Of a stretch of 64,000 bases of DNA, positions 24,918 through 34,034 are shown piece after piece. This DNA is from Pseudomonas sp. W4I3 (lineage in GTDB: Bacteria; Pseudomonadota; Gammaproteobacteria; Pseudomonadales; Pseudomonadaceae): positions 2,441,501 through 2,505,500 of the forward strand of contig NZ_JAUSXS010000001.1 of the NCBI RefSeq assembly GCF_030816195.1, read 5' to 3'. Every line of letters starts with the position of its first letter. Positions within the stretch are counted from its first letter, which is position 1. Made by a program: the position numbers and the translations under genes. The notes beneath the pieces are model-generated. The model did no database searches and was not told the DNA's origin. It saw only the letters and a list, made by a program, of their open reading frames with translations.

Positions 24918-26171
24918 ATGTTGATTCACTCTGCGCTGCACGTTCCGCCCTTGTTGAGGCCCGCTTCGATAGAGCGCGGTGGATCCTTTTCATCGATCAA
25001 CGCGAGCAACGCGCGTGAACGCTTGAGCGAGCTGGTGCGCAGGCCGTTGTCCGAGAACAATTATCGAGAGCGGCTGGCGTGCATGCTGGCTGACCCCGCC
25101 ATCAGCTCCTGGCAGGCGCTGACGCGTGACCCTCAACGGCTGCAAAGGCTGCAGGACAATGAGCGCAAAGGGTGGTCCGACCCGGCTGCCGTGGACAAAA
25201 GCCTGCCGACGTTGGCACAGGCGTTGGCCGGAAAAGATCTCTGGTTGCCCGAAGCGGAAAACTTCAACGCCAACATTCTGAAAAACCTGACCACACAGAT
25301 GGCAGAAAAATATCTGGTGCAGTTCCGGTCCATCCTTCAGGACCCGGTACCTGTACGGGCACAGGATGTATCGATCGTGCGCGGCGCCCCGTCAGCGGGC
25401 AAGACCACCTTTCTCAAGGGCCAATTCGCGCTCAACACCGACGCTGTGAAAAACATGCTCCAGGACCGTATGCCAGGCGCCGGGATGATGCAGGTGCATG
25501 ACCAGGCCGTTGCCTTGGTTCAACGGTTTAGCGCGACCATGGAAAAACACCTGGCGCAGCCTTTGACGCGGGACGCGTTGTACCTGTGGCCAAGCGACTT
25601 CAAGCCAAAAATTGTCGGGGTGGAGCAAATATCGACTGAGCCCAAATTGCGCTTCCACGATATACAGGTCGACCTCACCACGCTGTGTTGCCGGATTCTC
25701 AAGCGAGGTACCGATGAGGCAGTCATGAATTTCGATGTATTGAGCCAGTTTTTCAGCGCCGGGCTGGAGCATCGGAATCAGAGTATCGATTCGATAAAAG
25801 GCACCAAGGGCGTGCTCAAGGAGTATTCGCTGTCGGCCTGGGACGGCCAGCGCAATGTGTTGGTGGCGCAGCGGGCTCGCGATTCTCAATCGTTCGTGGT
25901 CAGGGACCAGGCGTTATTCGACAACGTCACAACGCGCGACAAAGACTCCATAAGCGCCGAGATAAGCCGTGTTCGCGATACCCTCATTGACGCGCACTTC
26001 ATTGATACCTTCACCGCGCCGTTGCCCGTCGAGCACGCCAGCGCGTTCCGAGCGGCGCTCGGTATTTACCGGGGCCTGACCCTCCAGCAAGCCCTGGAGC
26101 AGCATGCCCAACGCAAGCCGGTGGTCACCTCAATCGCCTCGAGAGTGCTGGCGCAGGTGGTGCCAAACTGA
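24918..26171 (+). CDS. P-loop protein, zeta-toxin/AvrRxo1-like, candidate effector
   Basis: A 417-residue protein with no neighbour that explains it. Residues 150-164 form a kinase P-loop, VSIVRGAPSAGKTTF (K162, T163, T164), followed by FALNTDAVKNMLQDR; D175 sits where zeta toxins and polynucleotide kinases place the acidic residue after the P-loop. The length, single central P-loop and long N-terminal extension recall AvrRxo1/XopAJ, a type III effector of Xanthomonas that phosphorylates NAD. The first 40 residues are Ser/Leu/Arg-rich and poor in acidic residues, as in type III secretion signals. No antitoxin-like gene (Arc1 type) is adjacent and no hrp box was seen. Family membership rests on the P-loop and layout only. 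It ends one base from the convergent FlhB-tail gene. Confidence 0.55.
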   Translation: MLIHSALHVPPLLRPASIERGGSFSSINASNARERLSELVRRPLSENNYRERLACMLADPAISSWQALTRDPQRLQRLQDNERKGWSDPAAVDKSLPTLAQALAGKDLWLPEAENFNANILKNLTTQMAEKYLVQFRSILQDPVPVRAQDVSIVRGAPSAGKTTFLKGQFALNTDAVKNMLQDRMPGAGMMQVHDQAVALVQRFSATMEKHLAQPLTRDALYLWPSDFKPKIVGVEQISTEPKLRFHDIQVDLTTLCCRILKRGTDEAVMNFDVLSQFFSAGLEHRNQSIDSIKGTKGVLKEYSLSAWDGQRNVLVAQRARDSQSFVVRDQALFDNVTTRDKDSISAEISRVRDTLIDAHFIDTFTAPLPVEHASAFRAALGIYRGLTLQQALEQHAQRKPVVTSIASRVLAQVVPN

Positions 26172-26172
26172 G

Positions 26173-26502
26173 TCAGTAATCGTCGCCACGCGCAGTGACA
26201 TCCCGCTCGACGGGGCCGGCATTGGGGTCATACCCCACCGGAAACTTGCCCTTCAATGTCCAGGCAAACGCGATGATTTCGGCAATGGTGCGGTACAACT
26301 CCTCGGGAATGCTGTCCCCCAGTTCCATGCGCGCCAGCAGTTTCACCAGCTCGGCGTTTTCATAGATGGGCACTTCATTTTCCCGCGCCAGCTTGAGGAT
26401 CGCTTCCGCCAAGGCTTCATCGCCCTTGGCGGTCAAGGTGGGCGCTTGCTGGCCGTCGTACTTGAGGGCGATCGCCTGGCGGGGGGTGTCAGGGTTCTTC
26501 AT
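26173..26502 (-). CDS. FlhB C-terminal-domain homologue (FhlB-like)
   Basis: A 109-residue protein matching the cytoplasmic tail of the flagellar export switch FlhB: AIALKYDGQQAPTLTAKG, then IPIYENAELVKLLARMELGDSIPEELY-like sequence. The membrane part and the self-cleaving NPTH motif are missing, so it cannot act as a full FlhB. It overlaps fliK by four bases (ATGA) and is presumably co-translated; a role in hook-length switching is plausible but unproven. Confidence 0.85.
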   Translation of the reverse strand: MKNPDTPRQAIALKYDGQQAPTLTAKGDEALAEAILKLARENEVPIYENAELVKLLARMELGDSIPEELYRTIAEIIAFAWTLKGKFPVGYDPNAGPVERDVTARGDDY

Positions 26503-28076
26503 GCGGTTTCATCCACCCAGCGTTGCTCCAGTCCGGTTTTTGGCCCGCGTGGCGGGGTGCCGAGGTGGCAATCCAGGTCGCCGACATTGAGTCCCGATGC
26601 CACCAAGCGCTCGCGCAGGCTACCCAAGTGGTTTTCGATCAGGCTGGCGGTGAAGGCGCGGGTGGCCCACAGCTGGCTGGAGAGTTTGCCTTGCGTCAGC
26701 TGCGCCTGGACCTGCAAAGGGCCCAATGGCTCCATGTCGAAGGCCAGCTCGACGCGCCAGAGCATTTGCTTGGGGTCTTTACGTTCGTTGCGTTCGCACT
26801 GCTCCTTATCGGAGGGTGGCTCTTCGCGCTGGAACTTCACCTGCAGCGGGACGATGTCCTGCAGGCTGCGCATGGGGATTTCCAGCTGCCAGGTGGTTTG
26901 CAGGCGGCCATCGGCGGTGGTGCCGGTCTGTTCCAGGCTCGACAGTTGGTGGCTCTGTAACCGGGAAATTGCCCCGGCGGCCAGGCGCAGCAGGTTTTCC
27001 AGGTCGCCTTCGCCTTCCAGTTTGGCCATCAGCCGCTCGGGCAACGGAAAACTGGCGGGCGCCTGACGCGCACCGACCTGGCCGAGCGTGCCCAGTGGGC
27101 TGCGCACAAAATTGGGCAATACCTGGGCCAGCGTATTGGCCGCGAGGATGGCATTCAGATTGGTGCTGGCGGGCAGGGCAGGCAATAAATCCCCGACCAG
27201 GCGCAACAGCGCGCCCTTCATGTCCAGCGGTGGTATTTGCGGGTTCTGTCCGGCCAGTAATTTGGCTTCCAGGAAAGCCCCGCTGTTCTGCACCAGCTGC
27301 GCCAACACCTTGGGGTTGCTGACCTGCGCGAGGTCGGGCAAAGCCGCCAGTAAACGTTCGGCCGCCGCGCGCAGGTCGGCGGAGGTGCTGTCGCCGCGGG
27401 GCAGGTTTTGCAAGGCGGTAAACACCGCATCCAGCGAGCCTTGGCGACTCTGCTGGGTCGAGAGCTGCTGCGCGACCTCCAGTTGGTCCTTCAGCCCGCT
27501 CAACGGCACAAAGCTCAGCGTCTGCGTGTCTTGCACCACCGCGCTGAGCAAGCTGCCGACCCTTAGTGGTTGAGGGCTTTCGACGGTGAGGGTCGCGCTG
27601 GCCATGGCGGTATTGAGCACGCTCACCAGCGAGCGATAGACCGCTGGCTGCGCGGTGCCCTGGGGCAACATCTGGGTGGTCAGTACTTTGGCTTGCAGCA
27701 GTGTGCCCACTGGCATCTGCGTGGTGTCGATGCGGGTGAGGGCGGCGACATTGGCACTCAACGCTTGCTGCAGCGAAAGGGTCAGGTTGCCCGCCGGCGT
27801 CTGGCCCACGGCCACGTTACTGCCCAGCGGCAACGGCTGGAGGCTGCTGGCTTGCACCAACGTCTGGCGCCCGCCTTCGAGGGTCAACTTCAACAATAGC
27901 TGAAAAGCTTCACCGCCTTGTTTAAGCGCGATGACCTCGGCGTTTACGGTTTTTCCGGGCGCGATCAACCCGGTCTGCGGCTCCAGCAGCTTGAGCAGCT
28001 CTCCGGCTGCAGGCAGCGGGGCAGGGCCCGGGGTCGCGGCTGGGGGCAGGGTAGGTAGGTTGATCTCACCGGTCAT
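26499..28076 (-). CDS. fliK: Flagellar hook-length control protein FliK-like
   Basis: A 525-residue Pro/Ala/Leu/Gln-rich protein with a long low-complexity N-terminal part and a C-terminal Flg_hook-type domain (about 395-510: LEIPMRSLQDIVPLQVKFQ, LAFDMEPLGPLQVQAQL). FliK measures hook length and triggers the export switch. It lies outside a flagellar cluster and is paired with the FlhB-tail gene. Start at MTGEINLP; 17 upstream in-frame residues lack a ribosome site. Confidence 0.82.
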   Translation of the reverse strand: MTGEINLPTLPPAATPGPAPLPAAGELLKLLEPQTGLIAPGKTVNAEVIALKQGGEAFQLLLKLTLEGGRQTLVQASSLQPLPLGSNVAVGQTPAGNLTLSLQQALSANVAALTRIDTTQMPVGTLLQAKVLTTQMLPQGTAQPAVYRSLVSVLNTAMASATLTVESPQPLRVGSLLSAVVQDTQTLSFVPLSGLKDQLEVAQQLSTQQSRQGSLDAVFTALQNLPRGDSTSADLRAAAERLLAALPDLAQVSNPKVLAQLVQNSGAFLEAKLLAGQNPQIPPLDMKGALLRLVGDLLPALPASTNLNAILAANTLAQVLPNFVRSPLGTLGQVGARQAPASFPLPERLMAKLEGEGDLENLLRLAAGAISRLQSHQLSSLEQTGTTADGRLQTTWQLEIPMRSLQDIVPLQVKFQREEPPSDKEQCERNERKDPKQMLWRVELAFDMEPLGPLQVQAQLTQGKLSSQLWATRAFTASLIENHLGSLRERLVASGLNVGDLDCHLGTPPRGPKTGLEQRWVDETA

Positions 28077-28128
28077 CGTGCACGTCGTCTCAGGGGAAAT
28101 TGCCCTCTTTAGAGTAGGGCATCGCATG

Positions 28129-28134
28129 TATAAT
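28129..28134 (+). promoter_or_regulatory. Candidate -10 element for the ccm operon
   Basis: A perfect TATAAT lies 143 bases before ccmA; the best -35 at 16 bases (CTTTAG) is poor. The 200-base gap between fliK and ccmA must carry divergent promoters, and this is the best candidate for ccm. Confidence 0.4.
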
Positions 28135-28276
28135 GCCGCCCGTCTGCAAAGAGAGCGGTAAAAACCTCACAACTATTTGATCCAGCTCTCTAAAATCGGT
28201 CGCCAAAGCCGTTATTGTGCATCTCACTGTAACGGCCGCTGCACCGCCGACTTGAACCGTAAAGGCCCGCGATCTC

Positions 28277-28912
28277 TTGACCAGCCCTCTTCTTGAAGCC
28301 GTAGCGCTTGCCTGTGAACGCGACCTGCGCCTGCTGTTCGAACACCTCGAACTGCGCCTGGCGGGTGGCGACATGGTGCAAATCAGCGGCCCCAACGGCA
28401 GTGGCAAGACCAGCCTGCTGCGCTTGCTGGCCGGGCTGATGCAGCCGACGGCGGGCGAGGTTCGGCTTAACGGCAAGCCCCTGCATGAACAGCGCACCGA
28501 GTTGGCCCGCAACCTCATCTGGATCGGCCACGCCGCCGGGATCAAGGACGTACTCACCGCCGAAGAAAACCTCAGCTGGCTCAGCGCCCTGCACCATCGC
28601 GCTTCCCGCGACGCGATCTGGCAGGCCCTGGCCGCTGTCGGTCTCAAGGGCTTCGAAGACGTGCCCTGTCACACCCTGTCAGCCGGCCAGCAACGCCGCG
28701 TCGCGCTGGCGCGCCTGTATTTGCCCGGCCCGCCGCTGTGGATTCTCGACGAACCGTTCACCGCCCTCGACAAACAAGGTGTGGCCCAATTCGAAGACCA
28801 CCTGGCCCGGCATTGCGAGCAGGGCGGCCTGGTGGTGCTCACCACCCACCACACCCTGACGCGCAGGCCCGCCGGTTACCGCGAGCTGGACCTGGGGCGG
28901 TGGCCGGCATGA
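28277..28912 (+). CDS. ccmA: Heme exporter ATPase CcmA
   Basis: A 211-residue ABC ATPase of the CcmABCD complex that releases heme-loaded CcmE. Walker [10 protein letters not shown], signature [14 protein letters not shown] and Walker [13 protein letters not shown] are present. The start is a TTG ([15 protein letters not shown]) that gives the usual length. Overlaps ccmB by ATGA. Confidence 0.95.
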   Translation: MTSPLLEAVALACERDLRLLFEHLELRLAGGDMVQISGPNGSGKTSLLRLLAGLMQPTAGEVRLNGKPLHEQRTELARNLIWIGHAAGIKDVLTAEENLSWLSALHHRASRDAIWQALAAVGLKGFEDVPCHTLSAGQQRRVALARLYLPGPPLWILDEPFTALDKQGVAQFEDHLARHCEQGGLVVLTTHHTLTRRPAGYRELDLGRWPA

Positions 28913-29577
28913 GTGTGTTTGCCCTGTTGGTCGCCCGCGAAGCGCGGTTGTTGTGCCGTCGCCCGGCCGAACTGGCCAACCCGCTGGTGTTCTTCGCCAT
29001 CGTGATTGCCCTGTTTCCCTTGGCGGTCGGTCCCGAGGCTAAACTGTTGCAAACCTTGTCCCCGGGACTGGTGTGGGTCGCGGCGCTTTTGTCCGTGCTG
29101 CTCTCGCTGGACGGGCTGTTTCGCAGTGATTTTGAAGACGGTTCCCTGGAGCAATGGGTCCTTTCGTCGCACCCTTTACCCCTTCTGGTATTGGCCAAGG
29201 TACTGGCACACTGGGCGTTTTCCGGCCTCGCGCTGGTCTTGCTTTCGCCGTTGCTGGCGCTGATGCTGGGCTTGCCGGTTGAATGCCTCCCGGTGTTGCT
29301 CCTGTCCTTGTTGCTCGGTACGCCGGTGCTCAGCCTGTTGGGGGCGGTGGGCGCAGCGTTGACCGTCGGTTTGAAGCGCGGTGGCCTGCTGTTGGCCCTG
29401 CTGATTCTGCCTTTGTACATCCCGGTTCTGATCCTCGGCAGCGGTGCTTTGCAGGCTGCGCTGATGGGCATGCCGGCGACCGGTTACCTCCTGTGGCTTG
29501 GCAGCCTGGCCGCCCTGGCGGTAACCCTGACACCCTTTGCCATAGCGGCCGGCCTGAAGATCAGCGTCGGCGAATAA
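28909..29577 (+). CDS. ccmB: Heme exporter membrane protein CcmB
   Basis: A 222-residue inner-membrane protein with six hydrophobic segments and the family start [44 protein letters not shown] is the conserved loop. It forms the ABC complex with CcmA and CcmC. Start overlaps the ccmA stop by four bases. Confidence 0.95.
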   Translation: MSVFALLVAREARLLCRRPAELANPLVFFAIVIALFPLAVGPEAKLLQTLSPGLVWVAALLSVLLSLDGLFRSDFEDGSLEQWVLSSHPLPLLVLAKVLAHWAFSGLALVLLSPLLALMLGLPVECLPVLLLSLLLGTPVLSLLGAVGAALTVGLKRGGLLLALLILPLYIPVLILGSGALQAALMGMPATGYLLWLGSLAALAVTLTPFAIAAGLKISVGE

Positions 29578-29661
29578 TGAGGTCTGGTCAGGCTTTACAC
29601 GCTTGGCCAGTAAAGACCCTACGCTGCTTGTCACGACAAGCAGCAACCGTGAGAAACAGCA

Positions 29662-30417
29662 ATGAACTGGACCTGGTTTCACAAGCTCGGCTCGCCCAAA
29701 TGGTTTTACGGCATCAGCGGCAAGCTGCTGCCGTGGTTGAGCGTTGCCGCCGTGTTGCTGATCGGCATCGGCCTGGTCTGGGGCCTGGCCTTCGCGCCGC
29801 CGGACTATCAGCAAGGCAACAGCTTTCGCATTATCTATATCCACGTGCCCGCCGCCATGCTGGCGCAGTCCTGCTACGTGATGCTGGCGGTGTGCGGCAT
29901 CGTCGGGCTGGTCTGGAAGATGAAGCTGGCCGACGTTGCCCTGCAATGCGCCGCGCCGATTGGTGCATGGATGACCGCCGTGGCGCTGGTCACCGGGGCG
30001 ATCTGGGGTAAACCCACCTGGGGTTCGTGGTGGGTATGGGATGCGCGGCTCACGTCGATGTTGATTCTGCTGTTCCTGTACTTCGGCCTGATTGCCCTGG
30101 GCAACGCGATCAGCAACCGTGACAGCGCCGCCAAGGCCTGCGCGGTGCTGGCGATTGTCGGCGTGATCAACATCCCGATCATTAAGTATTCGGTGGAGTG
30201 GTGGAACACCCTGCACCAGGGCGCCACGTTCACCCTCACCGAAAAGCCGGCGATGCCCGTGGAAATGTGGGCACCGTTGCTGCTGATGGTACTGGGCTTC
30301 TACTGCTTCTTCGGCGCGGTGCTGCTGCTGCGCATGCGCCTCGAAGTGCTCAAGCGCGAAGCCCGGGCCAGTTGGGTCAAGGCCGAAGTTCAAGCCAGCC
30401 TGGGAGCGCATGCATGA
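29662..30417 (+). CDS. ccmC: Heme-handling protein CcmC
   Basis: A 251-residue membrane protein with six segments and the tryptophan-rich heme-binding loop [13 protein letters not shown] (120-132). The flanking heme-ligand histidines are H61 (IIYIHVP) and H185 (NTLHQGATF). CcmC loads heme onto CcmE. An 84-base gap separates it from ccmB. Confidence 0.96.
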   Translation: MNWTWFHKLGSPKWFYGISGKLLPWLSVAAVLLIGIGLVWGLAFAPPDYQQGNSFRIIYIHVPAAMLAQSCYVMLAVCGIVGLVWKMKLADVALQCAAPIGAWMTAVALVTGAIWGKPTWGSWWVWDARLTSMLILLFLYFGLIALGNAISNRDSAAKACAVLAIVGVINIPIIKYSVEWWNTLHQGATFTLTEKPAMPVEMWAPLLLMVLGFYCFFGAVLLLRMRLEVLKREARASWVKAEVQASLGAHA

Positions 30418-30590
30418 GTTTTGCTTCATTCAGCGACTTTCTCGCCATGGGCCATCATGGCCTGTATGTCTGGACGGCCTATGGCATCTGCCTGGCGGTG
30501 CTGGCCCTCAACGTCGCCGCGCCACTGCTGGCGCGCAAGCGTTACCTGCAACAAGAGGCGCGTCGTCTGCGCCGGGAGACCGATCAGTGA
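30414..30590 (+). CDS. ccmD: Heme exporter small subunit CcmD
   Basis: A 58-residue protein with one membrane helix (about 18-38) and a basic C-terminal tail ([15 protein letters not shown]), the normal CcmD form. It is needed for release of holo-CcmE. The ATG overlaps the ccmC stop by four bases. Confidence 0.93.
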   Translation: MSFASFSDFLAMGHHGLYVWTAYGICLAVLALNVAAPLLARKRYLQQEARRLRRETDQ

Positions 30591-31042
30591 ATCCGTTGCG
30601 CAGAAAGCGTCTGTTGATCATTCTTGCCATCCTGGTCGGCGTTGGTGCTGCCGTGGGCCTGGCCCTGAGTGCCCTGCAGCAGAACATCAACCTGTTCTAC
30701 ACCCCAACCCAGATCGCCAATGGCGAAGCGCCTGTCGACACGCGGATTCGCGCCGGCGGCATGGTGGAGAAGGGCTCCTTGAAGCGTTCCGGCGATTCCC
30801 TCGATGTGACCTTCGTCGTCACCGACTTCAACAAGGCCGTGACCATCACCTACCGCGGCATCCTCCCGGACCTGTTCCGCGAAGGTCAGGGCATCGTCGC
30901 CCTGGGCAAACTCAACGCCAATGGCGTGGTGGTGGCCGATGAAGTGCTGGCCAAGCACGATGAAAAATACATGCCGCCGGAAGTTACCAAAGCGTTGAAA
31001 GACAGCGGTCAATCCGCACCCGCGCCCGCGAAGGAGGGTTGA
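30587..31042 (+). CDS. ccmE: Periplasmic heme chaperone CcmE
   Basis: A 151-residue membrane-anchored chaperone: N-terminal helix (8-28), OB-fold, and the [10 protein letters not shown] motif with H124, which binds heme covalently, and Y128. A GTG start overlaps the ccmD stop by four bases. Confidence 0.96.
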   Translation: MNPLRRKRLLIILAILVGVGAAVGLALSALQQNINLFYTPTQIANGEAPVDTRIRAGGMVEKGSLKRSGDSLDVTFVVTDFNKAVTITYRGILPDLFREGQGIVALGKLNANGVVVADEVLAKHDEKYMPPEVTKALKDSGQSAPAPAKEG

Positions 31043-31045
31043 TCG

Positions 31046-33031
31046 ATGATGTCCGCACTGTTTATTCCCGAGCTGGGTCAGTTGGCGATGATCCTCGCGC
31101 TGTGCTTCGCCATTGTCCAGGCCGTGGTGCCGTTGCTCGGTGCCTGGCGCGGCGACCGCCTGTGGATGAGCCTGGCGCAGCCGGCGGCCTGGGGCCAGTT
31201 CGCGTTCCTGCTGTTCGCATTTGGCTGCCTCACCTACGCCTTCATGACTGACGATTTTTCCGTCGCCTATGTGGCCAACAACTCCAACAGCGCGCTGCCC
31301 TGGTACTACAAATTCAGCGCCGTGTGGGGCGCTCACGAAGGCTCGTTGCTGCTGTGGGCGCTGATCCTCGGCGGCTGGACCTTCGCCGTGTCAGTGTTCT
31401 CGCGCCAGTTGCCTCAAGTCATGCTGGCGCGGGTGCTGGCGGTGATGGGCATGATCAGCATCGGTTTCCTGCTGTTCCTGATCATGACGTCCAACCCGTT
31501 CAGCCGCATTCTGCCGCAGGTTCCGGTGGACGGGCATGACCTCAACCCGCTGTTGCAAGACATCGGCCTGATCGTGCACCCGCCGATGCTTTACATGGGT
31601 TATGTCGGCTTCTCCGTGGCCTTTGCCTTCGCCATCGCCGCGTTGCTCGGCGGGCGCCTCGATGCGGCCTGGGCGCGCTGGTCGCGGCCGTGGACCATCG
31701 TCGCCTGGGCCTTCCTGGGCATCGGCATCACGCTGGGCTCATGGTGGGCCTACTACGAACTCGGCTGGGGTGGCTGGTGGTTCTGGGACCCGGTGGAAAA
31801 CGCTTCCTTCATGCCCTGGCTGGTGGGCACCGCGCTGATTCACTCGCTGGCCGTCACCGAAAAACGAGGGGTGTTCAAGAGCTGGACCGTGTTGCTGGCC
31901 ATCGCGGCATTTTCCCTCAGCCTGCTTGGCACCTTCCTCGTGCGTTCGGGCGTACTGACGTCCGTGCACGCGTTTGCTTCGGACCCGGCGCGCGGCGTGT
32001 TCATCTTGATCTTCCTGCTGTTCGTGGTCGGTGGTTCGCTGACGCTGTTCGCCCTGCGCGCGCCGGTGGTCAAGAGCCAGGTCGGCTTCAACCTGTGGTC
32101 GCGGGAAACCCTGCTGCTGGGCAACAACCTGGTACTGGTGGTGGCCGCGTCGATGATCCTGCTCGGTACCCTGTACCCCTTGGTGCTGGATGCCTTGAGC
32201 GGTGCCAAGCTGTCTGTCGGCCCACCGTATTTCAACGCTTTGTTCATTCCATTGATGGGCCTGTTGATGGTGGTGATGGCGGTTGGCATGCTGGTGCGCT
32301 GGAAAGACACCCCGGTGAAATGGCTGGCCGGCATGCTGATGCCGGTGCTGCTGGGCAGTGTGGCCCTGGCCGTGATTGCAGGGGTTGCCTACGGCGACTT
32401 CAACTGGGCGGTGCTCGCCACGTTCCTGCTCGCTGCCTGGGTGTTGCTGGCCGGGGTTCGCGACATCGCCGACAAGACCCGTCACAAGGGCTTGCTCAAA
32501 GGCCTGCCGACCTTGACCCGCAGCTACTGGGGCATGCAGATCGCCCACATCGGCATCGCCGTGTGCGCCCTGGGCGTGGTGCTCTCCAGCCAGAACAGTG
32601 CCGAGCGCGACCTGCGCCTGGCTCCCGGCGAGTCCATGGACCTGGCCGGTTACCACTTCATCTTCGAAGGCGCCAAGCATTTTGAAGGGCCGAACTTCAC
32701 GTCAGACAAAGGCACTGTGCGCGTCGTGCGCAACGGCAAGGAAATTGCCGTGCTGCACCCGGAAAAACGCCTGTACACGGTGCAAAGCTCGATGATGACC
32801 GAAGCCGGTATCGACGCCGGTTTCACCCGTGATCTGTATGTGGCCCTCGGCGAACCGCTGGGCGACGGTGCCTGGGCGGTGCGCGTGCATGTGAAACCGT
32901 TCGTGCGCTGGATCTGGTTCGGCGGCTTGCTGACAGGTTTCGGTGGTTTGCTCGCCGCGCTGGACCGGCGCTATCGGGTCAAGGTCAAAAGCCGGGTGCG
33001 TGAAGCCCTTGGTATGGGAGCTGCGGTATGA
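31046..33031 (+). CDS. ccmF: Cytochrome c heme lyase subunit CcmF
   Basis: A 661-residue multi-spanning membrane protein with the WWD heme-handling domain WWFWDPVENASFMPWL (244-259) and conserved histidines such as H178 in LIVHPPMLYMGY. It takes heme from CcmE and joins it to apocytochrome c with CcmH/CcmI. Two ATG codons stand in tandem at the start; the first is used. Confidence 0.97.
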   Translation: MMSALFIPELGQLAMILALCFAIVQAVVPLLGAWRGDRLWMSLAQPAAWGQFAFLLFAFGCLTYAFMTDDFSVAYVANNSNSALPWYYKFSAVWGAHEGSLLLWALILGGWTFAVSVFSRQLPQVMLARVLAVMGMISIGFLLFLIMTSNPFSRILPQVPVDGHDLNPLLQDIGLIVHPPMLYMGYVGFSVAFAFAIAALLGGRLDAAWARWSRPWTIVAWAFLGIGITLGSWWAYYELGWGGWWFWDPVENASFMPWLVGTALIHSLAVTEKRGVFKSWTVLLAIAAFSLSLLGTFLVRSGVLTSVHAFASDPARGVFILIFLLFVVGGSLTLFALRAPVVKSQVGFNLWSRETLLLGNNLVLVVAASMILLGTLYPLVLDALSGAKLSVGPPYFNALFIPLMGLLMVVMAVGMLVRWKDTPVKWLAGMLMPVLLGSVALAVIAGVAYGDFNWAVLATFLLAAWVLLAGVRDIADKTRHKGLLKGLPTLTRSYWGMQIAHIGIAVCALGVVLSSQNSAERDLRLAPGESMDLAGYHFIFEGAKHFEGPNFTSDKGTVRVVRNGKEIAVLHPEKRLYTVQSSMMTEAGIDAGFTRDLYVALGEPLGDGAWAVRVHVKPFVRWIWFGGLLTGFGGLLAALDRRYRVKVKSRVREALGMGAAV

Positions 33032-33564
33032 AACGTTGGTTGATGGTGTTGCCGCTGGCAGCGTTCCTGGTGGTAGCGGTGTTCCTCTATCGCGGCTTGT
33101 ACCTGGACCCGGCCGAGTTGCCGTCGGCCATGATCGGCAAGCCGTTCCCGGAATTCACGCTGCCCAATGTGCAAGGCGACAAGCAACTGACCCGCGCCGA
33201 TCTGCTGGGCAAGCCGGCGCTGGTCAACGTGTGGGGCACCTGGTGCATCTCCTGCCGCGTCGAACATCCGGTGCTCAATAAACTGGCCGAGAAAGGCGTG
33301 GTTATCTACGGCATCAACTACAAGGACGACAATGCAGCGGCCTTGAAGTGGCTGGCCGAATTCCACAACCCGTACCAGTTGGATATCCGCGATGAAGACG
33401 GCAACCTTGGCCTGAATCTGGGCGTGTACGGCGCCCCGGAAACCTTCTTCATTGATGCCAAGGGCGTGATCCGTGACAAGTATGTCGGCGTAATCGACGA
33501 AGTGGTGTGGCGCGAGCAACTGGCGGCCAAGTACCAGGCGCTGGTCGATGAGGCCAAACCATGA
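33028..33564 (+). CDS. dsbE: Thiol:disulfide protein CcmG/DsbE
   Basis: A 178-residue membrane-anchored thioredoxin with the active site WGTWCISC (C73, C76), an N-terminal anchor (4-22) and the conserved cis-Pro region YGAPETFFIDAKG. It keeps the CXXCH cysteines of apocytochrome c reduced in the periplasm. Overlaps ccmF and ccmH by four bases each. Confidence 0.96.
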   Translation: MKRWLMVLPLAAFLVVAVFLYRGLYLDPAELPSAMIGKPFPEFTLPNVQGDKQLTRADLLGKPALVNVWGTWCISCRVEHPVLNKLAEKGVVIYGINYKDDNAAALKWLAEFHNPYQLDIRDEDGNLGLNLGVYGAPETFFIDAKGVIRDKYVGVIDEVVWREQLAAKYQALVDEAKP

Positions 33565-34034
33565 AGCGCCTGTTAGCGGCTACGGTGCTGGCGCTGGGGC
33601 TGGCCGGTGTGGCCCACGCCGCCATCGACACCTATGAATTTGCCAACGACACCGAGCGTGAGCGTTTTCGCGAGCTGACCAAGGAATTGCGCTGCCCCAA
33701 GTGCCAGAACCAGGACATCGCCGATTCCAATGCACCCATCGCTGCCGACTTGCGCAAAGAAATCTTCCGCATGCTGGGGGAGGGCAAGGACAACCAGCAG
33801 ATCGTCGACTTCATGGTCGACCGCTACGGTGATTTCGTGCGCTACAAACCGGCGCTCACCGCCAAGACCGCGCTGCTCTGGTTCGGCCCTGCGGGGCTGT
33901 TGCTGACCGGGGTAGTGGTCATGGCCGTCATCGTGCGCCGTCGCCGTACCACGCCTGCCGATGGCAGCGACGCGCTGTCCCCCGAAGAGCGCAAACGCCT
34001 CAACCAATTGCTGGACACCAAGACTGATGATTGA
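33561..34034 (+). CDS. ccmH: Cytochrome c maturation protein CcmH
   Basis: A 157-residue protein with signal peptide, the redox motif LRCPKCQNQ (C45, C48) and one membrane helix (about 105-125). It is the short, N-terminal type of CcmH; the TPR part is the separate CcmI. Overlaps ccmI by eight bases. Confidence 0.95.
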   Translation: MKRLLAATVLALGLAGVAHAAIDTYEFANDTERERFRELTKELRCPKCQNQDIADSNAPIAADLRKEIFRMLGEGKDNQQIVDFMVDRYGDFVRYKPALTAKTALLWFGPAGLLLTGVVVMAVIVRRRRTTPADGSDALSPEERKRLNQLLDTKTDD

